Shown here: positions 1 through 6,820 of the stretch, in pieces
Numbering within the stretch: position 1 is the first letter of the stretch
Layout: each line of letters opens with the position of its first letter
Origin: Bacteriovoracaceae bacterium
GTDB taxonomy: Bacteria; Bdellovibrionota; UBA1018
Direction: 5' to 3'
NCBI GenBank assembly: GCA_023250755.1
Contig: JAHFAC010000087.1
Coordinates: forward strand, 1 to 7,225
Length of the DNA: 7,225 nucleotides
The notes under the pieces: model-generated
Database searches by the model: none
What the model was told of the DNA's origin: nothing
What the model saw: the letters and a program-made list of their open reading frames with translations, nothing else
Made by a program: the position numbers and the translations under genes

Positions 1-1
1 C

Positions 2-424
2 CTCGTTACACGAACAAAAGAAGGTACCCAGGTCTGGAAAGACACAGCCTCAACGATCATCTGGGGCGATCGCATCGTTCAAAAAAACTTTAATTCTACT
101 TTCAATTTTGATGACGCCCAATCGATTTGCCAGGATTCATCTTCGCTAATATCCCAAGGAATGCTCGCTGAAATTCCTTGGCACCTTCCTGATGCAAAAA
201 ATTACCATGTAGCTGAAACCCATGGTATCCGCGACATCCTTCCTGATCAGGAAGGGTTCTTCTGGTCCTCTTCGAATGCGGGCTCTGATAAAGGCATTTT
301 AGGCCTATACGCGCAAGGATTTTCTGGAGCTGATGGAAGACTAAGGTCCTCGCGGAGAGCGTCTCACCATTTCGTCAGGTGCATTGGATACGGGGACCCA
401 ATCTCGATAAATGACTTGAACTGA
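2..424 (+). CDS. C-terminal part of a DUF1566/Lcl_C-like domain protein (5' end outside window)
   Basis: The frame is open from the left edge to TGA at 422-424 and gives 140 visible residues; the N-terminus lies outside the window. The pattern fits the DUF1566 (Lcl_C) family: W12-KDTAS then IWGDRI (20-25), a D-D-A-x-x-I-C stretch (37-43), P59-W-H-L-P63 matching the family's WRLP signature, G75-IRDILPD, F87-WSSS ending the core, and the terminal F124-VRCI matching the usual VRCV/VRCI. These proteins are often exported or surface-associated in Gram-negative bacteria; the molecular role is generally unknown, and no enzymatic residues can be named. The lectin-like fold sometimes suggested for such domains is not demonstrated here. 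The last 27 codons and the stop overlap the end of the convergent giant gene. Family assignment is fairly secure from the motif order; function is open. Confidence 0.75.
   Translation, partial: LVTRTKEGTQVWKDTASTIIWGDRIVQKNFNSTFNFDDAQSICQDSSSLISQGMLAEIPWHLPDAKNYHVAETHGIRDILPDQEGFFWSSSNAGSDKGILGLYAQGFSGADGRLRSSRRASHHFVRCIGYGDPISINDLN
238..255. repeat. 18-bp perfect palindrome inside the DUF1566-like gene
   Basis: CCTTCCTGATCAGGAAGG equals its own reverse complement, with TGATCA at the centre. It lies in codons 79-85 of the plus-strand gene and about 86 bp beyond the stop of the convergent minus-strand gene. Its left half (CCTTCCTGAT) also occurs at 184-193, where both copies include the CCT-GAT codons for Pro-Asp. 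Neither strand has a T-run directly after it, so it is not a standard intrinsic terminator. It could be a protein-binding site, an RNA stem that protects the 3' end of the minus-strand transcript, or chance. Confidence 0.5.
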
Positions 425-3400
425 ACTCAAATGTGAATCGAGCAGAGACATAAAATCCTGAGGAAGAAGGGTCTTATCTCGGTCTGAACGCTGTATTTTT
501 AAATATTGAGCAATTGCCTTTTCTAAGCGCGTTCGAGCCCCAAAGTATTCTTTTCGGGCTTGAATTTCGTCTAAACCCGGTGCGCTCCATTTCCAATCCC
601 GAATTAACACAGAATAAACTCGTTCAGCCTCCATTTTAGCCCAATCCATTTCTGTTGGTTTAAAGCCTCGCTCTGCCCAGAGGATTTCTGCGATCGGCTC
701 CCTGAAATCACGGAACAAAAAACTAGTTTGAACTTTTCCTGTTAATGCGTTGATGACTCGATGCTTGAGCATCCTCGAGCTCTGTAAAAACTCCGGTGTC
801 TCATGCTTTTCTTGATTTTTTTCTAAGTCGTTTGGGCGCTCAGACTGAATAAAGAATTTAGAATCTCTTGCTGGCAAATCCGTTAAACTCAGATCCTTGG
901 GAGGGAACTTCGCAAGAGTACTGGACTCCACTGCGTACTCATTTGGCCGGACCCAAAGACTAATATACTGCGATCCTTGCGCCTCTATACGAAGCTGACC
1001 TTGATTTTGAGGCTGAAGCACAGCCCCTTCTAGACTTTGAAAACTATTCTCCTCCAGGCGGGCTAACTCTTCAATTTTACATAAAAGACGACGGGCATCT
1101 TTTGCTCTTTCGGCTAGGCCCTCCACATAGTGTCTCATCAGATTTGGATTCTTAAGAAGAGCATCTAATCGACTCTCCGTCATTTCAGTTGCACCCCGAA
1201 CCAAGAGGTGCAAATTTTTCCTAAAAAACCCGGGATCTCTCGCTTGTCCAAGAACGACCTCCCAAGCAGAAATTCTATTTCTCATGGCCTCGATTTGCCC
1301 ACTTTTTCCATCTTGACCCAGGAGATCCTTGTTTTCAAAACTTAATGTCTGCCCTTGTAATCCTTGAATTTGCTCTAACTCTGCCTGTCTCCAGAGCCTT
1401 AAAAGTTCACGCTTGCTCTCTCCAAGTTCGCTTAACTCTTTTTTTGTGCGTCCCTGAATGCCACCCACCAGCTTTGAAATTCCATCTATGGACCAACGTC
1501 CCTCAGGACGAAAAGTATACATCTTCAAGGATGAATCTCCGGGATCACGCCATAAATAGTCAACCACGCCATGAGATGAAAAATCGATGGTGTCGTCTTT
1601 CCAATTAAGAGCGCCCCCAAGCGAGGACCTATCTTCTCGAAAACGAATCATGGATTCGCCAGGTCGAGCGATCACTCCCTGTAAGTCGCTCCAATTCATT
1701 TGATCTTTTTCTGAATCCAAACTGAATTGTCCAAGAGTAAAGTGACCAGCGAAAGATTGATCCTCTTTCAGATTTCCTTTTCTGACTTCCAGCGGTAAAC
1801 GATCGGTCTCTACTTTAACGCCTCCATCGGGGGGGATCCTTAGATCAGCTTTAAATTCACTGGACCCGGTCATCCTTGCAATTTTATGTAAACCAAGGAC
1901 ATTTGCACCGCGAATATCCATAATGGATACATCATCGTCAAAGAGCCTAAGCCCCACAAGACGAGAGGCTAGCTGAGATAAAGAAAAACCATCCTTAATT
2001 TCTGTTAATTCTGACTTCTCTGAAAACTGGCCCAGCGTAAGACTCAAACTGGGCGGACTTGATAACATAAAACTAGTTGGGAATTCAAGATGATAGCAAC
2101 CATCCTCCCCTATGATCACCTTGAGTCCATTAAACTTTCCATGCACGAACCAAGGTAATCCAGACTGGCTCAGCCCTAAATAAAGAAATTCACCCTCGCC
2201 GATTGCCTTCACCCGTCCGGATGAATCAACGCCCTCCATTTTAAGTGAAGCATTGAGGCGGATCAATTTTTGATTCGTAGCCTGCTCTAACTGGATGTGG
2301 GCATGTCCTTGAATTTCAGTTAATTTTCCCTCTTTGAGAGAAAACTGAACTCCGTTCGACTCTAGAGTAAGACCCTTTTCGTGATCTTCTGTCTTTGCAA
2401 CTAATTCTCCGCCCTGAACGTCTTTAAAAAACCCTTGTACCTGGGTTGGTATTTCGAGTTTACGAATCTCCGCTTCACTCACTAGCTTTCCTGCGCGTGT
2501 GACTTGAATTTTCTTTCCGCCTGGTAGGAGACTAATCGTAAGTGAACCATCACCAGGAAATTCGGCCTTAAGAGGAATTTCGCCCTCGATTTGAGCCCCT
2601 GGCTTTCCGTCGTAATTGCCACCAATATACTGGAATCCGACACGACTATTCTCAACACGTGCTGCACCAAAGGGGTCTAGATAGGCTTGACCCGTAATCC
2701 AAAGAGGAATCTCTTGTGAATCTGTAATCCCTTGCACCCCTCCGCGGATACGAAATGGATAAATCTCGCTTTCATTAGCGTTTCCCCGTGTGGAATCCTG
2801 CTGAGAAAAAATAATTTTACTCTCTGCGCGTTGGAGCTTCAAATCCCGTGGAACAAAACCTAAGAAAGGGATTTCACCCTCTTTAAGTACGGCCTTTTCA
2901 GCTTCAGAAAGCCATTGAGGCTTTTCGATTTTGCTTCCGGTCGTGGTAAATCCCAGACTCCCATCAAATCTGGAACTCTTGGCTCGGTCTTGGATATTCA
3001 TATTCCAGTAAAATTTCTTAAGAGGGACCTGAGCCCTGTTTCCATCACTAAATTTCATATCTGGAATATCAATTCTTCCGCTCTTTGAATCAAGATTAAG
3101 GTTAAACCGATCGGTATCTTCTACGCTTTGAAGCCTTCCCTTCAGTGAATAATCTTCTAGATTAAAATCAAGGGGAAGCGCTTCGGCTCTAATCTCCATA
3201 GGAGACCTATTTTTGGATGAAATTAAGAATTTTATGTCCATGACATCATCAGCAAAATTCAACTCATCAGCATAGATCATGCCTGAAACCTTTTGTGGCT
3301 CTACCCTCATGATCCCTTTTTTTCTAAGCGCGAAGAGCGGGTTCTCAATTCCGAGCCTTGACTGGGGCCCTAAAAAATTCAACAAAGAATCAACTGAAGG

Positions 3401-5086
3401 TAGTGGTCCTCTTTTTTCTTGTGGAGGAGTCACCAAACTTAAACTACCGTGAATCCCAAAATAGAAACTAGGCATGAAATGTCGATCTTCGGCTCGATAT
3501 TCGCCGCGCTCAAACTCGAGACTCACCACACCCCGATCAATTGCAAGCGAAACCTCTTTGCGGCGAGGTACTCCTAGACTACTAATTTTTACATTAGAAC
3601 CTATGGCGAGACCTGGATCAGAAGATTCGATATGGGGAGCCAATATTCCATCCGCTTTTAACTCAATTCCGATGCGACTGTCAGGACTTAGTTCAACTCG
3701 AGACTCAGAATGGTCTGTAACCATCACTTCAGGAAGAATCGCACCCAAGCCCGAAGTAAATTTCACATTGGCTGCAGTTACTTTTGCCTCACGCTGTCGA
3801 TCCCCGACTTTGAATCGTGCCATCACTTGGGAGCCGCTGGGTGCGCTTAGATAAAGTACACCTGGGGTTGCAAACTTACTTTCTGGATCTTTGGACCGAA
3901 GGTACACTATAGCTATATTTTCATCTGAAAATTGAGTTTTTACTTTTAAGTCAAAACCACTGGCTTTTTTAACCGCAGAAAGTAGGAGCTGATTTCTATA
4001 TTCGTCATCTTCTACCACGCGTGCCACAGGCTCAAATTTAGACAATATCGAAAGATATTCTCCCCCTTCTTCGGTCATTTTCTTCATCTGTTCAGCAACA
4101 ACGCCAGACAACTCACCTAAATAATGCGCACCCGTTTTTCCGATTTGATTTGTAAGGATATTTCCAGTTAAATACTGTCCGAGCGCTGCCGCCTCTTCGA
4201 TTGAAAGCTCATCGTCAGGACCTGCGCTCGGATTTTTTGATCGAATATCAGCATTCAAACGATCTCTCACTTGAGTAAAAATAGAATTACCAATCTTTAC
4301 TTTTTCCGTTATTTTATCAGTTGCTCCGATTTTAGCTACCTGATCGACAATAAAAGCAAGAAGCTTCCCATGAGTACCGGAATACTCGATTGATTTTCGA
4401 TATTGCTCCACTAACATCTCTGGACTGGTTTGATCTGCATACCCAGGTGCTAAATCAGTCAATAAAGTTGTTATGGAATCTTCTGTTCCGAGAGTGGCTG
4501 CAAGCTGTTTGCCATTGTCAAAACTCTTAAAAGGACGTTGAAAAGTAAGATTTGCCGATCTAATCGTTACAGCACCTTTTCCAGAAAAAGATTTGATATT
4601 CAGTGGACTGCGACGCACTAATAAGCGGTCTTGCAATACTTTGGCTGAGACGAACTCATACTGGCCTGGAGTCTTAGAAAATTTAACCACCTGGGCTTCT
4701 GGCCAAAATCCCTCCCCACCAGGAATGACTCGATGTAAAATCACCTGATCGCCATCCATCTCGACTCGAATCGCCCCGACTCCGAACAAATGCACCTGAT
4801 TTACACCTACAGGAAACTCGATCTTTGGCTCGCCTTGGTGTTCACTTTCAGTTCCATCATTTGCCCAAATCGTAAAAGTAGCTTGCTTTTTGCTTGCGTC
4901 GTACCTCTCAATGACGTGCTTGACTTCTTTGACAAATTTAATCACATCACCCCACTGCGATGGAGCATCGTTGCACAAGGGAGGGGGATCAGCAAAAGCA
5001 TAGAAAGGCGTCTCCAGATAAATCAGGAGGCCCAAGCCCAAAAAAAAATTAAATCTGCTTAAAAACCGTCTAGCGTATGTTTCCAT
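341..5086 (-). CDS. Giant predicted exported protein, 1581 aa, family not recognised
   Basis: I do not recognise this protein. The ATG at 5086-5084 is followed by a clear Sec signal peptide: basic Arg6, Arg7 and Arg11, hydrophobic FFLGLGLLIYL (14-24), and a likely cleavage site A30-F-A32|D33. An in-frame TGA 18-20 bases upstream rules out a longer form. The mature part has no other obvious membrane span, so a periplasmic, outer-membrane-associated or secreted location is likely. Residues about 33-200 look beta-rich, about 200-375 mostly helical, and about 375-1200 a long run of short amphipathic beta-like strands separated by G/D/N turns. Residues about 1205-1350 are charged and helical, possibly coiled coil, and the tail is mixed and Trp-rich. 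Cysteines are few (38, 997, 1336). The long beta-rich body resembles AsmA/TamB-type envelope proteins in style, but this is weak inference without a diagnostic motif. No lipobox is visible. It is divergent from the PilZ gene, and its end overlaps the DUF1566-like gene. The uninterrupted frame of 1581 codons makes the gene itself secure. Confidence 0.9.
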   Translation of the reverse strand: METYARRFLSRFNFFLGLGLLIYLETPFYAFADPPPLCNDAPSQWGDVIKFVKEVKHVIERYDASKKQATFTIWANDGTESEHQGEPKIEFPVGVNQVHLFGVGAIRVEMDGDQVILHRVIPGGEGFWPEAQVVKFSKTPGQYEFVSAKVLQDRLLVRRSPLNIKSFSGKGAVTIRSANLTFQRPFKSFDNGKQLAATLGTEDSITTLLTDLAPGYADQTSPEMLVEQYRKSIEYSGTHGKLLAFIVDQVAKIGATDKITEKVKIGNSIFTQVRDRLNADIRSKNPSAGPDDELSIEEAAALGQYLTGNILTNQIGKTGAHYLGELSGVVAEQMKKMTEEGGEYLSILSKFEPVARVVEDDEYRNQLLLSAVKKASGFDLKVKTQFSDENIAIVYLRSKDPESKFATPGVLYLSAPSGSQVMARFKVGDRQREAKVTAANVKFTSGLGAILPEVMVTDHSESRVELSPDSRIGIELKADGILAPHIESSDPGLAIGSNVKISSLGVPRRKEVSLAIDRGVVSLEFERGEYRAEDRHFMPSFYFGIHGSLSLVTPPQEKRGPLPSVDSLLNFLGPQSRLGIENPLFALRKKGIMRVEPQKVSGMIYADELNFADDVMDIKFLISSKNRSPMEIRAEALPLDFNLEDYSLKGRLQSVEDTDRFNLNLDSKSGRIDIPDMKFSDGNRAQVPLKKFYWNMNIQDRAKSSRFDGSLGFTTTGSKIEKPQWLSEAEKAVLKEGEIPFLGFVPRDLKLQRAESKIIFSQQDSTRGNANESEIYPFRIRGGVQGITDSQEIPLWITGQAYLDPFGAARVENSRVGFQYIGGNYDGKPGAQIEGEIPLKAEFPGDGSLTISLLPGGKKIQVTRAGKLVSEAEIRKLEIPTQVQGFFKDVQGGELVAKTEDHEKGLTLESNGVQFSLKEGKLTEIQGHAHIQLEQATNQKLIRLNASLKMEGVDSSGRVKAIGEGEFLYLGLSQSGLPWFVHGKFNGLKVIIGEDGCYHLEFPTSFMLSSPPSLSLTLGQFSEKSELTEIKDGFSLSQLASRLVGLRLFDDDVSIMDIRGANVLGLHKIARMTGSSEFKADLRIPPDGGVKVETDRLPLEVRKGNLKEDQSFAGHFTLGQFSLDSEKDQMNWSDLQGVIARPGESMIRFREDRSSLGGALNWKDDTIDFSSHGVVDYLWRDPGDSSLKMYTFRPEGRWSIDGISKLVGGIQGRTKKELSELGESKRELLRLWRQAELEQIQGLQGQTLSFENKDLLGQDGKSGQIEAMRNRISAWEVVLGQARDPGFFRKNLHLLVRGATEMTESRLDALLKNPNLMRHYVEGLAERAKDARRLLCKIEELARLEENSFQSLEGAVLQPQNQGQLRIEAQGSQYISLWVRPNEYAVESSTLAKFPPKDLSLTDLPARDSKFFIQSERPNDLEKNQEKHETPEFLQSSRMLKHRVINALTGKVQTSFLFRDFREPIAEILWAERGFKPTEMDWAKMEAERVYSVLIRDWKWSAPGLDEIQARKEYFGARTRLEKAIAQYLKIQRSDRDKTLLPQDFMSLLDSHLSSVQVIYRDWVPVSNAPDEMVRRSPRGP

Positions 5087-5088
5087 GA

Positions 5089-5106
5089 CCTTTATATCTT
5101 TATATC
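5089..5106 (-). repeat. Tandem GATATAAA x2 with weak ribosome-binding site before the giant gene
   Basis: Read on the minus strand, GATATAAA occurs twice in tandem and runs into GG, two bases before the ATG of the giant gene. AAAGG is the only Shine-Dalgarno-like sequence near the start, and it sits unusually close to it, so translation may be weak or may rely on an A/T-rich leader. The start choice rests mainly on the signal peptide and the upstream in-frame stop. Confidence 0.45.
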
Positions 5107-5135
5107 AGTGTAATGCAAAAACAGAACCACTTCTA

Positions 5136-5165
5136 AATCAATGAGTTATTCAATAGTTATTGATT
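5136..5165. repeat. 7-bp inverted repeat AATCAAT-N16-ATTGATT, possible operator
   Basis: The arms are AATCAAT at 5136-5142 and ATTGATT at 5159-5165, 23 bp from centre to centre, about two helical turns. The element lies immediately downstream of the candidate -10 box of the giant gene and covers its expected transcription start, where a repressor would act. A third AATCAAT is at 5261-5267, next to the candidate promoter of the PilZ gene. The region is AT-rich, so chance is a real alternative. Confidence 0.3.
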
Positions 5166-5195
5166 ATTATCATGCTCTTTTTTGTCTGGTTTCAA
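5166..5195 (-). promoter_or_regulatory. Candidate sigma-70-type promoter of the giant exported-protein gene
   Basis: On the minus strand, TTGAAA (5195-5190, five of six matches to TTGACA) is followed after 18 bp by GATAAT (5171-5166, five of six matches to TATAAT). Transcription would begin near 5159, leaving an A/T-rich leader of about 73 nt before the ATG at 5086. This is the best-scoring pair I found by eye in the intergenic region. It is a prediction from consensus only. Confidence 0.45.
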
Positions 5196-5234
5196 TTCAG
5201 CCGAAAAAGACTTGTGCGTGTCCCAGATGACACA

Positions 5235-5264
5235 TTGTTTGTTTTCATTGACTCGGTCATAATC
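5235..5264 (+). promoter_or_regulatory. Candidate promoter of the PilZ gene
   Basis: CATAAT at 5259-5264 matches five of six bases of the sigma-70 -10 box. The best partner at 18 bp is TTGTTT (5235-5240), a weak -35. TTGACT at 5248-5253 is a better -35 sequence but has no acceptable -10 at the right distance. Transcription would start near 5271 and give a short leader with the ribosome-binding site at 5282-5286. This is weaker than the divergent candidate promoter. Confidence 0.3.
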
Positions 5265-5281
5265 AATAAAAACCCATGGTC

Positions 5282-5298
5282 AGGAGTGTTCATGTATG
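5282..5298 (+). promoter_or_regulatory. Ribosome-binding site with two overlapping starts
   Basis: AGGAG at 5282-5286 is a strong Shine-Dalgarno sequence. Two ATGs follow: 5292 (5-nt spacing), which opens a frame of only 14 codons ending at TAG 5334-5336, and 5296 (9-nt spacing), which opens the PilZ gene. The second is chosen because its frame is long and carries the domain. Upstream in that frame the first stop is TAA at 5260-5262, with no other start codon in between. Confidence 0.6.
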
Positions 5299-5763
5299 TG
5301 GCAAGCCCCCAGTCATCGGATCCGAGCATTAGCTAGCGCAAAGCGAAGACAACGAGAACGCCAAAGACTCGCCATTCACATCAAGCAAGTCGAGGGTGAA
5401 GTCACGATTGCGAATGCCCAAGGGCCCGCTGTCCCAGCCAGGATCGTGCTCAATGATATCGCTCCAAAAGGAGTGGGAGTATTTACTCCAGAGCCTTTTG
5501 GAATCGGACAAGAGGTGGAGTTGAAAATTTCAAAACCAAAGGAAATCAACCTGAGAGGCCGAGTGGCTTGGTGCCAGGAGTACGATGCCAATAGTCATAT
5601 CCTTTCACAAACGCCTTTTTCTTTTAGAATCGGGATTGTCTTCAGCCTTGATAACTCTGAAGATGAGCAAAATGTGAAATCTTATTGTGAAGAACTCGCT
5701 AAAGGATATCTTTACGGGGTCCCGGCCTATGCCGCCCCTACCATCCTAAAAAAAGCAGCCTAA
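5296..5763 (+). CDS. PilZ-domain protein (putative cyclic-di-GMP effector), 155 aa
   Basis: This is a small soluble protein without signal peptide or membrane span, made of a single PilZ domain over about residues 16-130. PilZ domains bind cyclic-di-GMP through an N-terminal RxxxR and a (D/N)xSxxG loop. Here the Arg-rich KRRQRERQR (16-24) offers two RxxxR registers (R18/R22 and R20/R24). The second motif is D54-I-A-P-K-G59, with Ala56 where Ser is usual. Other family marks are GRVAWC (88-93) and FRIGIVF (110-116). The substitution may weaken ligand binding or be tolerated; the sequence cannot say which. The gene is divergent from the giant gene and converges on fliA with only 4 bp between stops. 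A role in motility control, as for YcgR-like PilZ proteins, is inferred from position only; there is no YcgR N-terminal domain. Family call is strong. Confidence 0.88.
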   Translation: MWQAPSHRIRALASAKRRQRERQRLAIHIKQVEGEVTIANAQGPAVPARIVLNDIAPKGVGVFTPEPFGIGQEVELKISKPKEINLRGRVAWCQEYDANSHILSQTPFSFRIGIVFSLDNSEDEQNVKSYCEELAKGYLYGVPAYAAPTILKKAA

Positions 5764-5767
5764 TTCG

Positions 5768-6817
5768 CTATCCAAAAAGAATAGCAAACTCATCCCAATG
5801 ATTTCTGAGCTTTGCTTTTAAGCGTAGGATCGCCTGAGTATGCAGCTGACTGACTCGAGACTCAGTCACATCAAGGACTCTCCCTATTTCCTTTAAATTC
5901 AAGTCTTCGAAGTAATAGAGCGAGAGCACAAGCCTTTGCTTTTCAGGAAGATCTTTGATCGCTTCAGACACCATGTGCTTGATCCAAGCGAGATTCACTT
6001 CATTAAACGGGGTTGGTGTTCTAGGGCTACTCTCACTCAATCCATGCAAGGATCGCTTATCAGCCTTAGAAAAACTCGAGAGATCATCATACGAAAGAAG
6101 CGAAACACTGCGAACCTGATTAAGAAGATCATGAAACTCCTCTTGATTGATTCCCAGTTCCGCACAAACTTCTTCGTCTGTCGCATGCCGTCCCTTGGTT
6201 TGTTCTATTTTTGAATAACATCGCTCGAGTTGCTTTGCCTTTTCGCGAACGGAGCGCGGTACCCAATCCTGTGCACGAAGCTCATCCAAGATTGCGCCAC
6301 GAATTCTAAATTCAGCATAAGTCTTGAACTTATTGTCTCGTGATGCATCATATTTTTCAATCGCATCCATAAGACCAATCACCCCTGATGAAATGAGATC
6401 ATCGAGCTCAATATTGGCCGGCAGTCGAGCTGCAATCTTTTGCGCAATGTATTTGATGAGAGAGGAATATTCGACGATCAACTTATCACGCGTGCTATTG
6501 GTGGGCGAAAAATCTTCTCGAACCAATGTTGACGTCTGTGCAGCCTCTCTTTCAAGCTCCTCGGCAATCTCCTTCTGAAGCGCCTCTTGCTCGCGCGCTG
6601 CCTCTTCGGCGGCGCGAGCCTCTTCCATTGCTGCCTGGACCTCAAGAGGAATAGGCGTCTCGCCCTTCTTTTTAGACTCTTTGGCTGCGGACTTAACACT
6701 AGAGGCCTCTCTAGTATTAGGTTTTTCCTGATCTTTTCCTTTTCTTTTACCTTTTTCTTGATTCGCCTGATTCGCCTGATTCAATCGATACTTTTGGATT
6801 CCCTGGTTCAGCCTCAT
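5768..6817 (-). CDS. fliA: FliA, flagellar sigma factor sigma-28, with long N-terminal extension, 349 aa
   Basis: FliA directs RNA polymerase to late flagellar and chemotaxis promoters and is normally held in check by the anti-sigma factor FlgM, which is not in this window. Region 2 spans about 112-184, with ARLPANIELDDLISSG (130-145), YDASRDNKFKTYAEFRIRGA (156-175), then LDELRAQDWVPRSVR (177-191), all highly typical of FliA/WhiG. Region 3 covers about 186-240. Region 4 covers about 283-337, with LPEKQRLVLSLYYFED and the helix-turn-helix NLKEIGRVLDVTESRVSQLH (307-326). Typical FliA is about 235-260 residues; this one carries about 110 extra N-terminal residues: an NQA-NQA repeat, a Lys-rich stretch (21-51) and an Ala/Glu-rich helix (about 58-93). 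The start at 6817 is supported by GAGAGGTGA just upstream; Met64 (6628) would give 286 residues but has a weaker site. It lies 40 bp after flhF and is probably co-transcribed with it. Confidence 0.95.
   Translation of the reverse strand: MRLNQGIQKYRLNQANQANQEKGKRKGKDQEKPNTREASSVKSAAKESKKKGETPIPLEVQAAMEEARAAEEAAREQEALQKEIAEELEREAAQTSTLVREDFSPTNSTRDKLIVEYSSLIKYIAQKIAARLPANIELDDLISSGVIGLMDAIEKYDASRDNKFKTYAEFRIRGAILDELRAQDWVPRSVREKAKQLERCYSKIEQTKGRHATDEEVCAELGINQEEFHDLLNQVRSVSLLSYDDLSSFSKADKRSLHGLSESSPRTPTPFNEVNLAWIKHMVSEAIKDLPEKQRLVLSLYYFEDLNLKEIGRVLDVTESRVSQLHTQAILRLKAKLRNHWDEFAILFG
6760..6782. repeat. 9-bp tandem repeat, about 2.5 copies, in the fliA 5' end
   Basis: GATTCGCCT occurs at 6760-6768 and 6769-6777, with a partial third copy from 6778. 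It encodes the LNQ-ANQ-ANQ run at residues 12-20 of FliA. The unit is a multiple of three, so copy-number changes would lengthen or shorten the protein without a frameshift. It adjoins a purine-rich coding stretch for the Lys/Glu/Gly-rich segment. Confidence 0.7.
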
Positions 6818-6820
6818 GCT

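Noticed and set aside
3474..3854. 126-codon open frame on the plus strand, antisense to the giant gene
   Set aside because: It lies wholly inside a well-supported gene, has a Ser/Arg/Pro-rich composition typical of antisense frames, and shows no domain and no convincing ribosome-binding site.
4790..5062. 90-codon plus-strand frame opposite the 5' end of the giant gene
   Set aside because: It is antisense to the signal peptide and N-terminal coding region, with no recognisable motif; a shadow of the real gene.
5200..5207. GCCGAAAA upstream of the PilZ gene, close to the sigma-28 -10 box GCCGATAA
   Set aside because: The -35 position (5181-5188) shows almost no match to TAAAGTTT, and a single 7-of-8 box has a fair chance of occurring in a region of this length. 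It would also give a leader of about 80 nt.
5767..5785. Hairpin GCTATTC-TTTTT-GGATAGC (minus strand) at the end of fliA, with a run of seven T 12 nt further on, as a terminator
   Set aside because: The stem is only 7 bp with one G-T wobble, and the T-run (complement of 5748-5754) does not directly follow it. It overlaps the last codons of fliA. Too weak to call.
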